64,000 nucleotides of DNA from Sphaerisporangium rubeum (GTDB lineage: Bacteria > Actinomycetota > Actinomycetes > Streptosporangiales > Streptosporangiaceae): positions 1,054,001 through 1,118,000 of the forward strand of contig NZ_JACHIU010000001.1 of assembly GCF_014207705.1 (NCBI RefSeq), in the 5' to 3' direction. The stretch's first letter is position 1, and every line of letters begins with the position of its first letter. A program made the position numbers and the translations under genes. Positions 31,737-40,880 of this stretch are shown here, in pieces. The notes below the pieces were generated by a model. It was given only the letters and a program-made list of their open reading frames with translations, was not told where the DNA came from and ran no database searches.

Positions 31737-34027
31737 GAGACGTCCCCCTGCCCGTCACGCGCGCGCTGCCAACCCGCGCGGAATGAGGAGAACACGTCAG
31801 GTGACGGCTGCGGCTCCTCCGCCTGCCGCTCCTCCAGGCTCGCGGCGGTGCGGCGTTCGGCGGCGGCCCGCTGCGCCGACTCCCTGAGCTGCGGTGCGAG
31901 GCTCGCCTGCCGCACCCGCTGCGGCAGGCCGGCCCGGCGTTTTCTCTCCGGGCCGTCGTCGTCCCCGATGGTGAGGGTCTCGCTCTCGGAGAAGCCCCCG
32001 GACGCGGCCTCCGCAGGCGCGCGGTGCGCCGGTACGTAGGCCTCGCCGCCGGCCTGCCGGGGGCCGTCCCCCGCGCCGGGTTCGAGCGCGGTGATCTGCT
32101 CGACGAGGTACTGCCCGTTCTGCGTGCCACCCGCCGGGATCGGGGTCACCAGGTCGTCGGGGATCAGGACGATCGCGGTGGTCCCGCCGTACGGCGAGTT
32201 GCGCAGGGAGACGCGGATGCCGCGCCGGGCCGCGAGGCGGCCGACGACGAACAGCCCGAGCCGGTCGCTGTCGGCGAGGTCGAACTCCGGCGGCTCCGAC
32301 AGCCGGTGGTTGATCTCGGCAGCCTCCTCCTGGCTCAGCCCGAGGCCGCGGTCCTCGATCTCGATGACGAAGCCCCTGGCCACCGCCTCGCCGCGGACCT
32401 CCACGTGGGTGTGCGGCGGGGAGAAGATCGTGGCGTTCTCGACCAGCTCGGCCAGCAGGTGGATCACGTCCGTGGTGGCCGCGCCGTTCAGCGCCGTGTC
32501 CTCCGGGATGGTGATGTGGACCCGCAGATAGTCCTCGACCTCCTCCACGGCGGCGCGCACGACGTCGTAAAGCGGCACCGGGTGCCGCCAGCCGCGGCCC
32601 GGCACGGCACCCGACATGATGATCAGGCCTTCGGCGTGCCGCCGCATGCGTGTGGTGAGGTGGTCGATGCCGAACAGGTCCTCCAGCAGGTCGGGTTCGG
32701 TCACCCGCTGCTCCAGGGAGTCCAGCATGGTCAGCTGCCGGTGCAGCAGCGACTGGTTGCGCCGCGCGAGGTTGAGGAACACCTTGCCGACACCCTTGCG
32801 GATCTCGGCCTGCCCCACCGCCGCCTCGATCGCGGTGGACTGCACCGAGGTGAACGCGCGGCCGACGTTCTCGATCTCCGCCGTGCCGCTCGTGGTGATC
32901 GGCGGCGTCTCGGCCGCCACGTCGACGTCCTCGCCGCGCCGCAGCCGCCGTACGACCTCGGGGAGCCGGTGGTGCGCCAGCTCCAAGGCGGCGCGCTGCA
33001 GATCGACCAGCTCGGCGGTGATGCGGCGGCCGAACCGCACCGAGACGTACAGCGACAGGCCGATGCCGAGCAGACCGAGCAGAGCCACGGTGCCGACCTG
33101 CCACAGCGTCCGGCCGGCGAGGCTCTCGGCGCGGTCGGCGACCTGCTGCGCCGCGATGCCGGCCTGCCGGTCGAAGGTGATGTTGAGGCTCTGGATCGTG
33201 GATCCCCAGGTCGCCGACGACCCCGGCAGCGGCCGGCCGGGCTTGACCTCGTAGTTGACCGAGTCCTCGATGGAGGCGTATCGCGTGTACGCCGGGGTGC
33301 TCTGCAGTGTGATGTACGGCTTACGCAGCTCGGTGTCCAGGAGCTGGTAGCCCATGTCGTACAGCAGCCGCCGCTTGGTCACCGTCGAGGTGAAGAACGT
33401 CTTCTCCTCGGCGGTCATGGCGCCGAGCCCGACGACGGCGGCGAGGAGACCGGCCTGTTCGTTCATCAGCTCGCGGCTGCGGGCGAGCAGGGTGAGGGCC
33501 CGGGTCGGCTCGCTGAGCGAGGGGTCGTCGGAGATCTGGTTCTTGTCGTAGATGCGGGTCACCGCGTCCGACATGAGGCGGTAGGCGTCGAGCGCGAGCA
33601 TGCGCGTGAAGCTGCGCGTGTCGACGCGTGCGCGGATGTCGGGGAGCCGCCGGGTGACGGTGACGAAGTCGGTCACGGCCGCGAGCAGCGGAGGGCTGGT
33701 GATCGCGCGGACGTCGTCGGTGAGGGCCAGCCGCTCGAAGGCGGCCCTGGAGCGGTCGGTCCTGGCGCGTTGCTCGTCGAGTTCGCCGCGGTCGGAGGAA
33801 GAGGATCCGAGGTAAAGCAGCGAGAGATAGCGCTCCTGCTGGATGTTCGCGGTGACCGCACGGGCCGGGTTGATGACGTTGTCGTAGACGGTCCTGATCC
33901 GCAGGAGCCGTAAGCCGTCCTGCGTGGTGATCGTGGCGGCGAACGTCCAGATCCCGATGAGGGAGACCAGTGGCACGAGCACCAGGGTCAGGATCTTGAA
34001 CTTGATGGACCTACTCTGCCCGCCCAT
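31733..34027 (-). CDS. NIT-domain sensor histidine kinase-like protein (conservon CvnA-like)
   Basis: 764 residues. Membrane span near 10-31, an extracytoplasmic nitrate/nitrite-sensing (NIT)-type helical domain to about residue 300 (ARAVTANIQQERYLSLLYLG), second span near 310-330, HAMP-like region, and a C-terminal HATPase with N box HLLAELVENATIFSPP and G box EIEDRGLGLS. No ordinary phospho-accepting His box is evident (LLHRQLTMLDSLEQ is the closest), as is usual for this subfamily. It is the first gene of a two-gene operon with DUF742, and the Pro/Ala-rich tail is long. Confidence 0.88.
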   Translation of the reverse strand: MGGQSRSIKFKILTLVLVPLVSLIGIWTFAATITTQDGLRLLRIRTVYDNVINPARAVTANIQQERYLSLLYLGSSSSDRGELDEQRARTDRSRAAFERLALTDDVRAITSPPLLAAVTDFVTVTRRLPDIRARVDTRSFTRMLALDAYRLMSDAVTRIYDKNQISDDPSLSEPTRALTLLARSRELMNEQAGLLAAVVGLGAMTAEEKTFFTSTVTKRRLLYDMGYQLLDTELRKPYITLQSTPAYTRYASIEDSVNYEVKPGRPLPGSSATWGSTIQSLNITFDRQAGIAAQQVADRAESLAGRTLWQVGTVALLGLLGIGLSLYVSVRFGRRITAELVDLQRAALELAHHRLPEVVRRLRRGEDVDVAAETPPITTSGTAEIENVGRAFTSVQSTAIEAAVGQAEIRKGVGKVFLNLARRNQSLLHRQLTMLDSLEQRVTEPDLLEDLFGIDHLTTRMRRHAEGLIIMSGAVPGRGWRHPVPLYDVVRAAVEEVEDYLRVHITIPEDTALNGAATTDVIHLLAELVENATIFSPPHTHVEVRGEAVARGFVIEIEDRGLGLSQEEAAEINHRLSEPPEFDLADSDRLGLFVVGRLAARRGIRVSLRNSPYGGTTAIVLIPDDLVTPIPAGGTQNGQYLVEQITALEPGAGDGPRQAGGEAYVPAHRAPAEAASGGFSESETLTIGDDDGPERKRRAGLPQRVRQASLAPQLRESAQRAAAERRTAASLEERQAEEPQPSPDVFSSFRAGWQRARDGQGDVS

Positions 34028-34177
34028 ATGACCTCGCAGGGGAACCGGATCGTTACACGCGGGTTATCGGTGGCGAAACATTACCAACGGGGATCGTGCG
34101 TAGGTAGTGCCCTGAAGCAACGAAACGGCTCATTTTGCGTGGGATCGTCAACGTAATCAGTGGCAATAACTGTCTGG

Positions 34178-34188
34178 TTGTCAGACAA
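34178..34188. promoter_or_regulatory. FadR/GntR-type operator TTGTCAGACAA
   Basis: TTGTCAGACAA is palindromic and fits the TNGTNNNACNA consensus of FCD-type GntR regulators exactly. It ends 8 bp before the ATG of the EamA exporter and sits within a larger TGTCTG/CAGACA repeat (34171-34187). The downstream gene in the same operon encodes an FCD-type GntR protein, so autoregulation is likely. Confidence 0.65.
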
Positions 34189-34196
34189 TCCATGTC

Positions 34197-35141
34197 ATGA
34201 CATCCGTGCTACCCCTCGCTCCGATCCCCGCGCGCGGAACGGCCGCGGGCCCGGTCGCCGTGGTCGCCGCGGCCGTGTTGTGGGGGACCGCCGGCACCGC
34301 GGGAACACTGGCTCTCGGCGGCACGGCCGACCCCGTCGCGCTCGCCGCGGCCCGCCTCGTCGTCGGCGGCGCGGTGGTGGCCGTGCTCGCCGGCCTCGCC
34401 AACGTGGCCGCCGTGATCCGCTCGGGCCCCGCGCGCATGACCGCCGCGGCGGCCGCGGCCGCCGCGTACCAGTTGTGCTACTTCGCCGCCGTGACCCGCA
34501 CCGGTGTGGCGATCGCGACCGTGGTCGCCATCGGCAGCGGCCCCGTCTTCACCGGCCTGCTCACCTGGTCGCGGGACCGTGAGCGGCCGGGCCGCCGCTG
34601 GACCCTCGCCACGGCCGCCGCCGTCACCGGATGCGCGGTCCTCGTCTCCGGCGGCCAGGCCTCCGGCGCGGAGCCGCTCGGCGTGCTGCTCGCGCTGACC
34701 GGTGGTCTCCTGTACGCCTTCTACGCCGTCGTCGCGGCGCGGTCCATCACCGGCGGCGCTCCCTCAGGCGCCGTGATGGGGGTGCTGTTCGGCGGCGCGG
34801 CGGTGATCATGCTGCCGGTGCTGCTGTGGCGGGGCACCGGCTGGCTCGCCGAACCGAACGGCCTGCTCGCCGCCGGCTACCTCGGCTGCGTCACCACCGC
34901 GCTGGCCGCCTATCTGTACGGCAGAGGACTGCGCGCCACACCGGTGGCCCGCGCCGCCACCCTGACTCTCGCCGAGCCCGCGGTGGCCGCGCTGCTCGGG
35001 GTGCTGCTCCTCCACGAACGGCTCGCGCCTGTCTCCCTGGCGGGCCTGGTGCTCCTCGGCGCCGCACTGGTGCTGGTGGCCGTCCCCGGACGCGCTCAGG
35101 TACCGACCGGCGCTCGGGGAGAGGCAGAATCGTCGAGGTGA
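34197..35141 (+). CDS. EamA-family (DMT) membrane transporter
   Basis: 314 residues with about ten membrane segments in two EamA repeats (VVAAAVLWGTAGTAGTLAL in the first; GLLYAFYAVVAARSITGG and LAEPAVAALLGVLLLHERLAPVSLAGL in the second). Such DMT proteins export amino acids or other metabolites. The stop overlaps the GTG of a GntR regulator (GTGA), and a regulator-type operator precedes the start, so the pair looks self-contained: exporter plus its ligand-responsive repressor. Confidence 0.9.
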   Translation: MTSVLPLAPIPARGTAAGPVAVVAAAVLWGTAGTAGTLALGGTADPVALAAARLVVGGAVVAVLAGLANVAAVIRSGPARMTAAAAAAAAYQLCYFAAVTRTGVAIATVVAIGSGPVFTGLLTWSRDRERPGRRWTLATAAAVTGCAVLVSGGQASGAEPLGVLLALTGGLLYAFYAVVAARSITGGAPSGAVMGVLFGGAAVIMLPVLLWRGTGWLAEPNGLLAAGYLGCVTTALAAYLYGRGLRATPVARAATLTLAEPAVAALLGVLLLHERLAPVSLAGLVLLGAALVLVAVPGRAQVPTGARGEAESSR

Positions 35142-35755
35142 AGATCCGCCCTGTCTCCACGGTCGAGGCCCTCGCCGCCGACCTGCGCCGGCGGGTGCTC
35201 TCCGGCGAGATCGCCCCCGGCACGGCCCTGCCGGAGCAGGAGCTGTCCGGCCGGTACGGCGTCGCGCGGCCCACCGTCCGCGAGGCCCTGGCCGCCTTGG
35301 TGCACGAGGGACTGCTGCGGCGCGAGCCCAACCGCAGCGCGTACGTCCCCGAGGTCACCCTCGCCGACCTCGCTGACCTGATGCTGGTGCGGCGTCCCCT
35401 GGAGAACCTGATGGCGACCAGCCTCGCCGGCAGCCGGGTCCCCGCCGCCGACCGCGCGCTGTCGCGCATGGCCGCGCTGCCGCCTGACGCGCCGTGGGCC
35501 GACGTCGTGGCCGAGCACATGGCCCTGCACGAGGCGCTGATCGTCGCCGTCGGCAGCCCGCGGCTGGAGCGCATGTACGCCACGTTGACCGCCGAGACCC
35601 GGCTCGGGCTGGTGCGGCTGCGCACCGTCTACCAGGACAGGGAACGGCTGGTGGCCGAGCACCTCGGGCTGCTGCGGGCCATCGCCACCGGTCCCGCCGA
35701 GGTGGCGCGGCGTGCCGTGGCGGCCCATTTGGATCACACCTGGGGTGCTGATTAG
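35138..35755 (+). CDS. GntR/FadR-family repressor with FCD domain
   Basis: 205 residues. An N-terminal winged HTH (LRRRVLSGEIAPGTALPEQELSGRYGVARPTVREAL) is followed by an FCD ligand domain (LMLVRRPLENLMATSLAG, HMALHEALIVAVGSPRL, HLGLLRAI, VAAHLDHTW) with the His residues that bind metal in the subfamily. It overlaps the exporter gene by 4 bp and probably binds the TTGTCAGACAA site at 34178-34188. The ligand is unknown; metabolite exported by the EamA protein is a fair guess. Confidence 0.9.
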   Translation: MKIRPVSTVEALAADLRRRVLSGEIAPGTALPEQELSGRYGVARPTVREALAALVHEGLLRREPNRSAYVPEVTLADLADLMLVRRPLENLMATSLAGSRVPAADRALSRMAALPPDAPWADVVAEHMALHEALIVAVGSPRLERMYATLTAETRLGLVRLRTVYQDRERLVAEHLGLLRAIATGPAEVARRAVAAHLDHTWGAD

Positions 35756-35801
35756 CCACTTCTCTTGCACGGATGGCTCGGGAGTCGTCACAATCGCGCC
35801 C

Positions 35802-36152
35802 ATGCGCGGCAACTCTGTGCCGGATTCCTATGTGTACGTCACCGAAGAAGGCGTCACCCGCCACTACGCCGACGGCAGCGTCGAGGCCCTGGCGTGGGAG
35901 GACGTGGTCGAGGTCCGTGTCGGCGGCGTCACCGAGTCCGACATCCTGATCGTCCTGCTCGACCGGGACGGGCAGGGCTGCGTCGTGCCGCGGTCCGCCA
36001 CGGACGCGACCTTCCTGGCCAGGCTCCGCTACCTGCCGGAGTTCGACCTGGACCGGCTGAGCGAGGCGTTCCTGACGGCGAACTCCAGCTACGTCGTGGT
36101 CTGGCGCAGTCCCGACCCGCCGTCGCCGTTGCCGGACCTCGAATACGACTGA
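35802..36152 (+). CDS. conserved small protein of unknown function
   Basis: 116 residues from ATG 35802. It begins PDSYVYVTEEGVTRHYADGSVE and contains ALAWEDVVEVRV and LVLLDRDGQGCVVPRSA, a compact beta-rich domain rather like PH- or DUF-type folds that occur in actinomycetes. No motif points to a reaction. It stands alone between the GntR gene and the glycan cluster. Confidence 0.65.
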   Translation: MRGNSVPDSYVYVTEEGVTRHYADGSVEALAWEDVVEVRVGGVTESDILIVLLDRDGQGCVVPRSATDATFLARLRYLPEFDLDRLSEAFLTANSSYVVVWRSPDPPSPLPDLEYD

Positions 36153-36494
36153 TCCGCGCACTCGTCGTGGCCCGGGCCGTCCGCGCCACGTGGCCTTCGA
36201 GCGACGCGGAGCGACGCCGAGCGAGGCCGCTCCGGCGTACCGGCATGTCAGAGATGGCGTGACATGTAACGCCAGGGGGCCGAGTACACAGATTTGGACC
36301 GTTCCGTCAAGCAGGTTGGCCAGAGGTTCTAGGCCGAATGTGGCCATTGCCCAGGTATTTCGTCCGGTAAAGATGATCTTTAGTATGTGAACGGGTACCC
36401 GTGCCCGTGTTGTTACGGAGCAACGTGACAACCAAAGTGACGCGACAGCCGTCTGTTATCTGCACGACGATGCAGGAGCAGGGTAGGGGTGGGC
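36153..36494. promoter_or_regulatory. 342-bp leader of the exopolysaccharide cluster
   Basis: The region has two perfect palindromes: CATGTCA (36244-36250) with TGACATG (36260-36266), and ACGGGTACCCGT at 36391-36402. It carries AT-rich runs (36340-36390) unlike its neighbours, probably the promoter, and a likely long 5' leader. No riboswitch class was recognised. Confidence 0.45.
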
Positions 36495-37958
36495 ATGAGG
36501 GTGGGGCTGGAGGAGCGTGTGTTCACGCTTCCCGACGCGGGCCCGCTGAAGGCGTCCAGCATTTGGACACGTTCCTATATGCGGGCTCTTCTGGCGGGTG
36601 ACATGGCGTGCGCCTTGATCGCCTGTGAGACGGTCATGGGATTCAGGCTCTGGGTGGGGGCCTTCATCCCGTGGTCGGAGCTGCTGTTCGGCTTCGGCCT
36701 CGCACTGGCGTGGCCGTTCGCCTTGGCGCTCGCCGGTGTGTACCGCGAGAAGAGCCACGGCGAGGGCAGCGAGGAGTTCCGCGCGGTCTTCAACGGCGGG
36801 GTGGGTGTCACGGCCGCCGTCGCCATCGGCGCGTACGCGACCCAGACCATGATCGCGCGCAGCTACGTCATGGCGATGCTGCCGCTCGCGACCGTGCTGA
36901 CGCTGGTGTTCCGGTTCCGCATGCGCAAGCGGCTGCACCGGCGGCGCATCGAGGGCGAGTACCTGCGCCGCGTGGTGGCCGTCGGCCACCGCACCGCGGT
37001 GCTCGACCTGGTCATGCAGTTCAGGCGCCAGCCTTACCACGGCATGCGGGTCGTCGCGGCGTGCCTGCCACCCGGCCAGTTCCCCGGCAACGGGCTCGAC
37101 GTCGACGGCGTCCCCGTGTACGGCGACTTCGCCGACGTCGCGGCCGTGGCCGACAAGGTCAGCGCGGACGCCGTCGCCGTGCTCGCCTGCCCCGAGCTCG
37201 ACGGCGCCGCGCTGCGCCGCCTGGCCTGGAGCATCGAGACCAAAGGCACCGAGCTGTTCGTCGCGCCGGCGCTCATGGACGTCGCCGGGCCGCGCACCAG
37301 CATCAGGCCAGTCGCCGGCATGCCGCTGCTGCACGTGGAGCACCCCGAGTTCGACGGCACCCGCCAGGTCGTCAAGAGCCTGTTCGACCGGCTCGTGGCG
37401 ACGGCGGCGCTCGCGGTGCTCGCCCTCCCGATGCTCTTCATCGCCGTGCTGATCCGCGCCACCAGCCAGGGCCCCGCGCTGTTCACCCAGACCCGGGTGG
37501 GCCGCGACGGCAGGACCTTCCAGGTCTTCAAGTTCCGCACCATGGTCCAGAACGCGGAGAAAATGAAGGTCGACCTGCTGGTCGACAACGAATTCGACGG
37601 CGTGCTGTTCAAAATGCGGAACGATCCACGGATCACCAAGGTCGGCGGGTTCCTGCGCCGCTACTCGCTCGACGAGCTGCCGCAGCTGCTCAACGTCCTT
37701 CGTGGTGAGATGTCCCTGGTCGGCCCCCGTCCCCCCCTGCCCGACGAGGTCGAGCAGTACGGCACCGACGTGCGCCGCCGCCTCGTCGTCAAGCCCGGCA
37801 TGACGGGCCTGTGGCAGGTGAGCGGACGCTCCGACCTGAGCTGGGAGGAGTCGGTCCGCCTGGACCTGCGGTACGTGGAGAACTGGTCCCTGATCCTGGA
37901 TTTGCAGATCCTGTGGAAGACCTGGTCGGCCGTCGTCCACGGGGGAGGGGCCTACTAG
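36495..37958 (+). CDS. polyprenyl glycosylphosphotransferase (initiating sugar transferase)
   Basis: 487 residues from ATG 36495 (AGGGG upstream; GTG 36489 is an alternative). Four or five N-terminal membrane segments lead into a Rossmann-like CoA-binding region (RRVVAVGHRTAVLDLV) and a C-terminal bacterial sugar-transferase domain: FKFRTMVQNAEK, FLRRYSLDELPQLLNVL, GEMSLVGPRPPLPDEV, LVVKPGMTGLWQVSGRSDLSW. It moves a sugar phosphate onto undecaprenyl phosphate in the membrane, the first step of the glycan. It overlaps the next gene (TAGTG), starting the operon that runs through to 45207. Confidence 0.92.
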   Translation: MRVGLEERVFTLPDAGPLKASSIWTRSYMRALLAGDMACALIACETVMGFRLWVGAFIPWSELLFGFGLALAWPFALALAGVYREKSHGEGSEEFRAVFNGGVGVTAAVAIGAYATQTMIARSYVMAMLPLATVLTLVFRFRMRKRLHRRRIEGEYLRRVVAVGHRTAVLDLVMQFRRQPYHGMRVVAACLPPGQFPGNGLDVDGVPVYGDFADVAAVADKVSADAVAVLACPELDGAALRRLAWSIETKGTELFVAPALMDVAGPRTSIRPVAGMPLLHVEHPEFDGTRQVVKSLFDRLVATAALAVLALPMLFIAVLIRATSQGPALFTQTRVGRDGRTFQVFKFRTMVQNAEKMKVDLLVDNEFDGVLFKMRNDPRITKVGGFLRRYSLDELPQLLNVLRGEMSLVGPRPPLPDEVEQYGTDVRRRLVVKPGMTGLWQVSGRSDLSWEESVRLDLRYVENWSLILDLQILWKTWSAVVHGGGAY

Positions 37959-39025
37959 TGAAGGCGCTTGTGCTCGCCGGGGGGGCCGGCACACGGCTGC
38001 GGCCGATCACCCACACATCGGCCAAACAGCTCGTGCCGGTCGCGAACAAGCCCGTCCTGTTCTACGGCCTGGAAGCCATCGCGGCGGCCGGGGTCCGTGA
38101 GGTCGGCATGGTGGTCGGCGACACCCACGAGGAGATCGAGTCCGCAGTCGGCGACGGTTCGGCGTTCGGCCTGGAGGTCACCTACCTGCGGCAGGACGCG
38201 CCGCTCGGCCTGGCCCACGCCGTGCTGATCGCGCGGGACTACCTCGGTGACGACGACTTCGTGATGTACCTCGGCGACAACTTCATCGTCGGCGGCATCG
38301 AGACGCTCGTGGACCGCTTCCGCGCCGAGCGTCCCGCCGCGCAGATCATGCTCACCCGCGTGGCCGACCCCCGGCAGTTCGGCGTGGCCGAGCTCGACGC
38401 GCGCGGCCGGGTCGTCGCGCTGGAGGAGAAGCCGATCGAGCCCAAGAGCGACCTCGCGCTGGTCGGTGTCTACCTGTTCACCCCGGACGTCCACGACGCG
38501 GTGGCCTCGCTCAAGCCGTCCTGGCGCGGCGAGCTGGAGATCACCGACGCGATCCAGTGGCTCATCGACCAGGACCGGCGCGTGGAGTCGTCGGTCATCT
38601 CCGGTTACTGGAAGGACACCGGCAACGTCACCGACATGCTGGAGGTCAACCGGCTGGTGCTCGACGGCCTGGAGCGCGGCCTGCACGGCGTCATCGGCGA
38701 CGAGTGCGAGATCATCGGCCGGGTCGTGGTCGAGACCGGCGCCGAGGTGGTCCGGTCGCGTGTGGTCGGGCCGGTGGTCATCGGGGCCGGCGCGGTGGTG
38801 CGCGACTCGTACGTCGGGCCCTACACCTCGGTCGCGGAAAATTGTCAGATCGTGGACAGCGAGATCGAGTACTCGATCCTGCTGCGCCGCGCGTCCATCA
38901 TCGGGGTGCGCCGCATCGAGGCGTCCCTGATCGGGCACGACGTCGAGGTCACGCCCGCTCCCAACACCCCCAGAGCACACCGTCTGGTGCTCGGCGATCA
39001 CAGCAAGGTGCAGATCAGCTCATGA
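37958..39025 (+). CDS. rmlA: glucose-1-phosphate thymidylyltransferase (long form)
   Basis: 355 residues from GTG 37958. The nucleotidyltransferase signature LVLAGGAGTRLRPITHTSAKQ with PVANKPVLFYGLE is complete, and DFVMYLGDNFIVGG holds the metal-binding Asp. A C-terminal left-handed beta-helix (VVGPVVIGAGAVVRDSYVGP) distinguishes the long StrD-like form from short RmlA. It makes dTDP-glucose from dTTP and glucose 1-phosphate. Overlaps the neighbours on both sides, so translation is coupled. Confidence 0.93.
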   Translation: MKALVLAGGAGTRLRPITHTSAKQLVPVANKPVLFYGLEAIAAAGVREVGMVVGDTHEEIESAVGDGSAFGLEVTYLRQDAPLGLAHAVLIARDYLGDDDFVMYLGDNFIVGGIETLVDRFRAERPAAQIMLTRVADPRQFGVAELDARGRVVALEEKPIEPKSDLALVGVYLFTPDVHDAVASLKPSWRGELEITDAIQWLIDQDRRVESSVISGYWKDTGNVTDMLEVNRLVLDGLERGLHGVIGDECEIIGRVVVETGAEVVRSRVVGPVVIGAGAVVRDSYVGPYTSVAENCQIVDSEIEYSILLRRASIIGVRRIEASLIGHDVEVTPAPNTPRAHRLVLGDHSKVQISS

Positions 39026-39990
39026 GGCTTCTTGTGACCGGCGGCGCCGGGTTCATCGGGTCCCACTATGTCCGCACGGTGCTGACCGGCGGCTACCCGG
39101 CGTTCGCCGGGGCCAAGGTGACCGTGCTCGACAAGCTCACCTACGCGGGCAATCTCGCCAACCTCGCGCCGGTGGAGGACCGCTACGAGTTCGTCCACGG
39201 CGACGTGTGCGACGGCGCGCTGCTGGCCGACGTCGTGCCGGGCCACGACGTGGTGGTGCACTTCGCCGCCGAGTCCCACGTCGACCGGTCCATCGACGGC
39301 GCCGCCGACTTCGTGCGCACCAACGTGCTCGGCACCACCACCGTGCTGCAGGCGTGCATGGACGCCGGGGTGTCCAAGGTCGTGCAGGTGTCCACCGACG
39401 AGGTGTACGGCACCATCGACGAGGGCTCCTGGGCCGAGGACGCGCCGCTGCGGCCCCGGTCGCCGTACTCGGCGGCCAAGGCCGGCGGCGACATGATCGC
39501 GCAGGCGTACGCGGTGACCCACGGGCTGCCGGTGTCGATCACGAGGTGCGGCAACAACTACGGGCCCTACCAGTACCCCGAAAAGGTCGTGCCGCTGTTC
39601 GTCACCAACCTGATCGAGGGCCGCAAGGTCCCGCTGTACGGCGACGGCGGCAACGTGCGCGACTGGGTGCACGTGGACGACCACTGCCGCGCCATCCAGC
39701 TCGTCGCCGAGCGCGGCGAGCCCGGCGAGGTGTACAACATCGGCGGCACGGCCGAGATGGACAACATCGAGCTCACCGGCCGCATCCTCGCCGAGCTCGG
39801 GGCCGGCTGGGACATGGTCGAGCGGGTCACCGACCGCAAGGGCCACGACCGGCGGTACTCCCTGGACGACACCAAGCTGCGCGGCCTCGGGTACACGCCG
39901 ATGACCGGGTTCGACGACGGCCTCGCCTCCACCGTGCGCTGGTACGCCGACAACCCGTCGTGGTGGAAGCCGCTCAAGGGACAGCGGTGA
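39022..39990 (+). CDS. rmlB: dTDP-glucose 4,6-dehydratase
   Basis: 322 residues. Extended SDR: NAD motif LLVTGGAGFIGSHYV, catalytic STDEVYG triad (Thr-Asp-Glu) and YSAAKAGGD Tyr/Lys. It converts dTDP-glucose to dTDP-4-keto-6-deoxyglucose using bound NAD+. The ATG overlaps the RmlA stop (ATGA). Product feeds RmlC/RmlD (rhamnose) or aminotransferases (amino sugars); both DegT-type aminotransferases in this window could use it. Confidence 0.94.
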   Translation: MRLLVTGGAGFIGSHYVRTVLTGGYPAFAGAKVTVLDKLTYAGNLANLAPVEDRYEFVHGDVCDGALLADVVPGHDVVVHFAAESHVDRSIDGAADFVRTNVLGTTTVLQACMDAGVSKVVQVSTDEVYGTIDEGSWAEDAPLRPRSPYSAAKAGGDMIAQAYAVTHGLPVSITRCGNNYGPYQYPEKVVPLFVTNLIEGRKVPLYGDGGNVRDWVHVDDHCRAIQLVAERGEPGEVYNIGGTAEMDNIELTGRILAELGAGWDMVERVTDRKGHDRRYSLDDTKLRGLGYTPMTGFDDGLASTVRWYADNPSWWKPLKGQR

Positions 39991-40880
39991 ACCGGCCGCT
40001 CGTCACCGGCGCGGGTGGCATGCTCGGCCACGCCGTGGTCGCGGCGCTCGCCGCCGACCCCTCGGGGCCGCGGTTCACCGCGTACGACCGCGGCGGCCTC
40101 GACCTGCTCGACCCCGCCGCCGTGCGCGACGTCATCGGCCGCGACCGGCCCGACGTGGTGGTCAACTGCGCCGGCTCGACCGCCGTGGACGATGCCGAGA
40201 TCGACGAGGCGAGCGCCACGGCGATCAACGGTGACGCGGTGCGCACCCTCGCCGAGGTCTGCGCCGACGCCGGCGCCACCCTCGTGCACGTCTCCACCGA
40301 CTACGTCTTCGACGGCACGGCACGCACGCCGTACGCCGAGGACGCGCCGCCTGCGCCGGTCAGCGCCTACGGCCGCGGCAAGCTCGCCGGCGAGCGCGCC
40401 GTGCTGTCCACCGGGGCCGGGTACGTCGTGCGGACCGCCTGGCTGTACGGCGGGCCGCGCCGCGACTTCGTGAGCACGATGATCGCGCTGGAGGCCGAGC
40501 GCGAGACCGTCGGCGCCGTGGCCGACCAGGTCGGCCAGCCGACCTGGGCCGGGGACCTCGCCGCTCAGCTCCTGCTGCTCGCGAGGTCAGGCGCCGCACC
40601 CGGCGTCTACCATGGCACCAACGGCGGCACCGCCACGTGGTACGACCTGGCCCGTGAGGTCTTCACCCTGCTCGGCGCCGACCCCGACCGCGTGCGGCCC
40701 GTGGGGAGCGACGCGTTCCCGCGGCCGGCCGCGCGGCCCGCGTACAGCGTGCTCGGCCACGACCGCTGGGCCGAGGCCGGGCTCGGCCCCATGCGGCACT
40801 GGCGTGACGCGCTCCACGCGGCGTGGCCGTCGATGCGGCACGCGCGGCAGGGGCCGTCGATGGCCGGGGGCCGCACCTGA
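39987..40880 (+). CDS. rmlD: dTDP-4-dehydrorhamnose reductase
   Basis: 297 residues from GTG 39987 (overlap GTGA). RmlD-type motifs: VTGAGGMLGHAVVAAL, VVNCAGSTAVDDAE, HVSTDYVFDG and YGRGKLAGER with the active Tyr/Lys. It reduces dTDP-4-keto-rhamnose to dTDP-L-rhamnose. The 3,5-epimerase RmlC normally needed before it was not found in the window, so either RmlC lies elsewhere or this reductase acts on a non-rhamnose sugar. Its stop overlaps the MFS start. Confidence 0.9.
   Translation: MNRPLVTGAGGMLGHAVVAALAADPSGPRFTAYDRGGLDLLDPAAVRDVIGRDRPDVVVNCAGSTAVDDAEIDEASATAINGDAVRTLAEVCADAGATLVHVSTDYVFDGTARTPYAEDAPPAPVSAYGRGKLAGERAVLSTGAGYVVRTAWLYGGPRRDFVSTMIALEAERETVGAVADQVGQPTWAGDLAAQLLLLARSGAAPGVYHGTNGGTATWYDLAREVFTLLGADPDRVRPVGSDAFPRPAARPAYSVLGHDRWAEAGLGPMRHWRDALHAAWPSMRHARQGPSMAGGRT

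Noticed and set aside
37958-40880. A complete dTDP-rhamnose pathway
   Set aside because: RmlC was looked for on both strands across the glycan region and not found, so the pathway cannot be called complete here.
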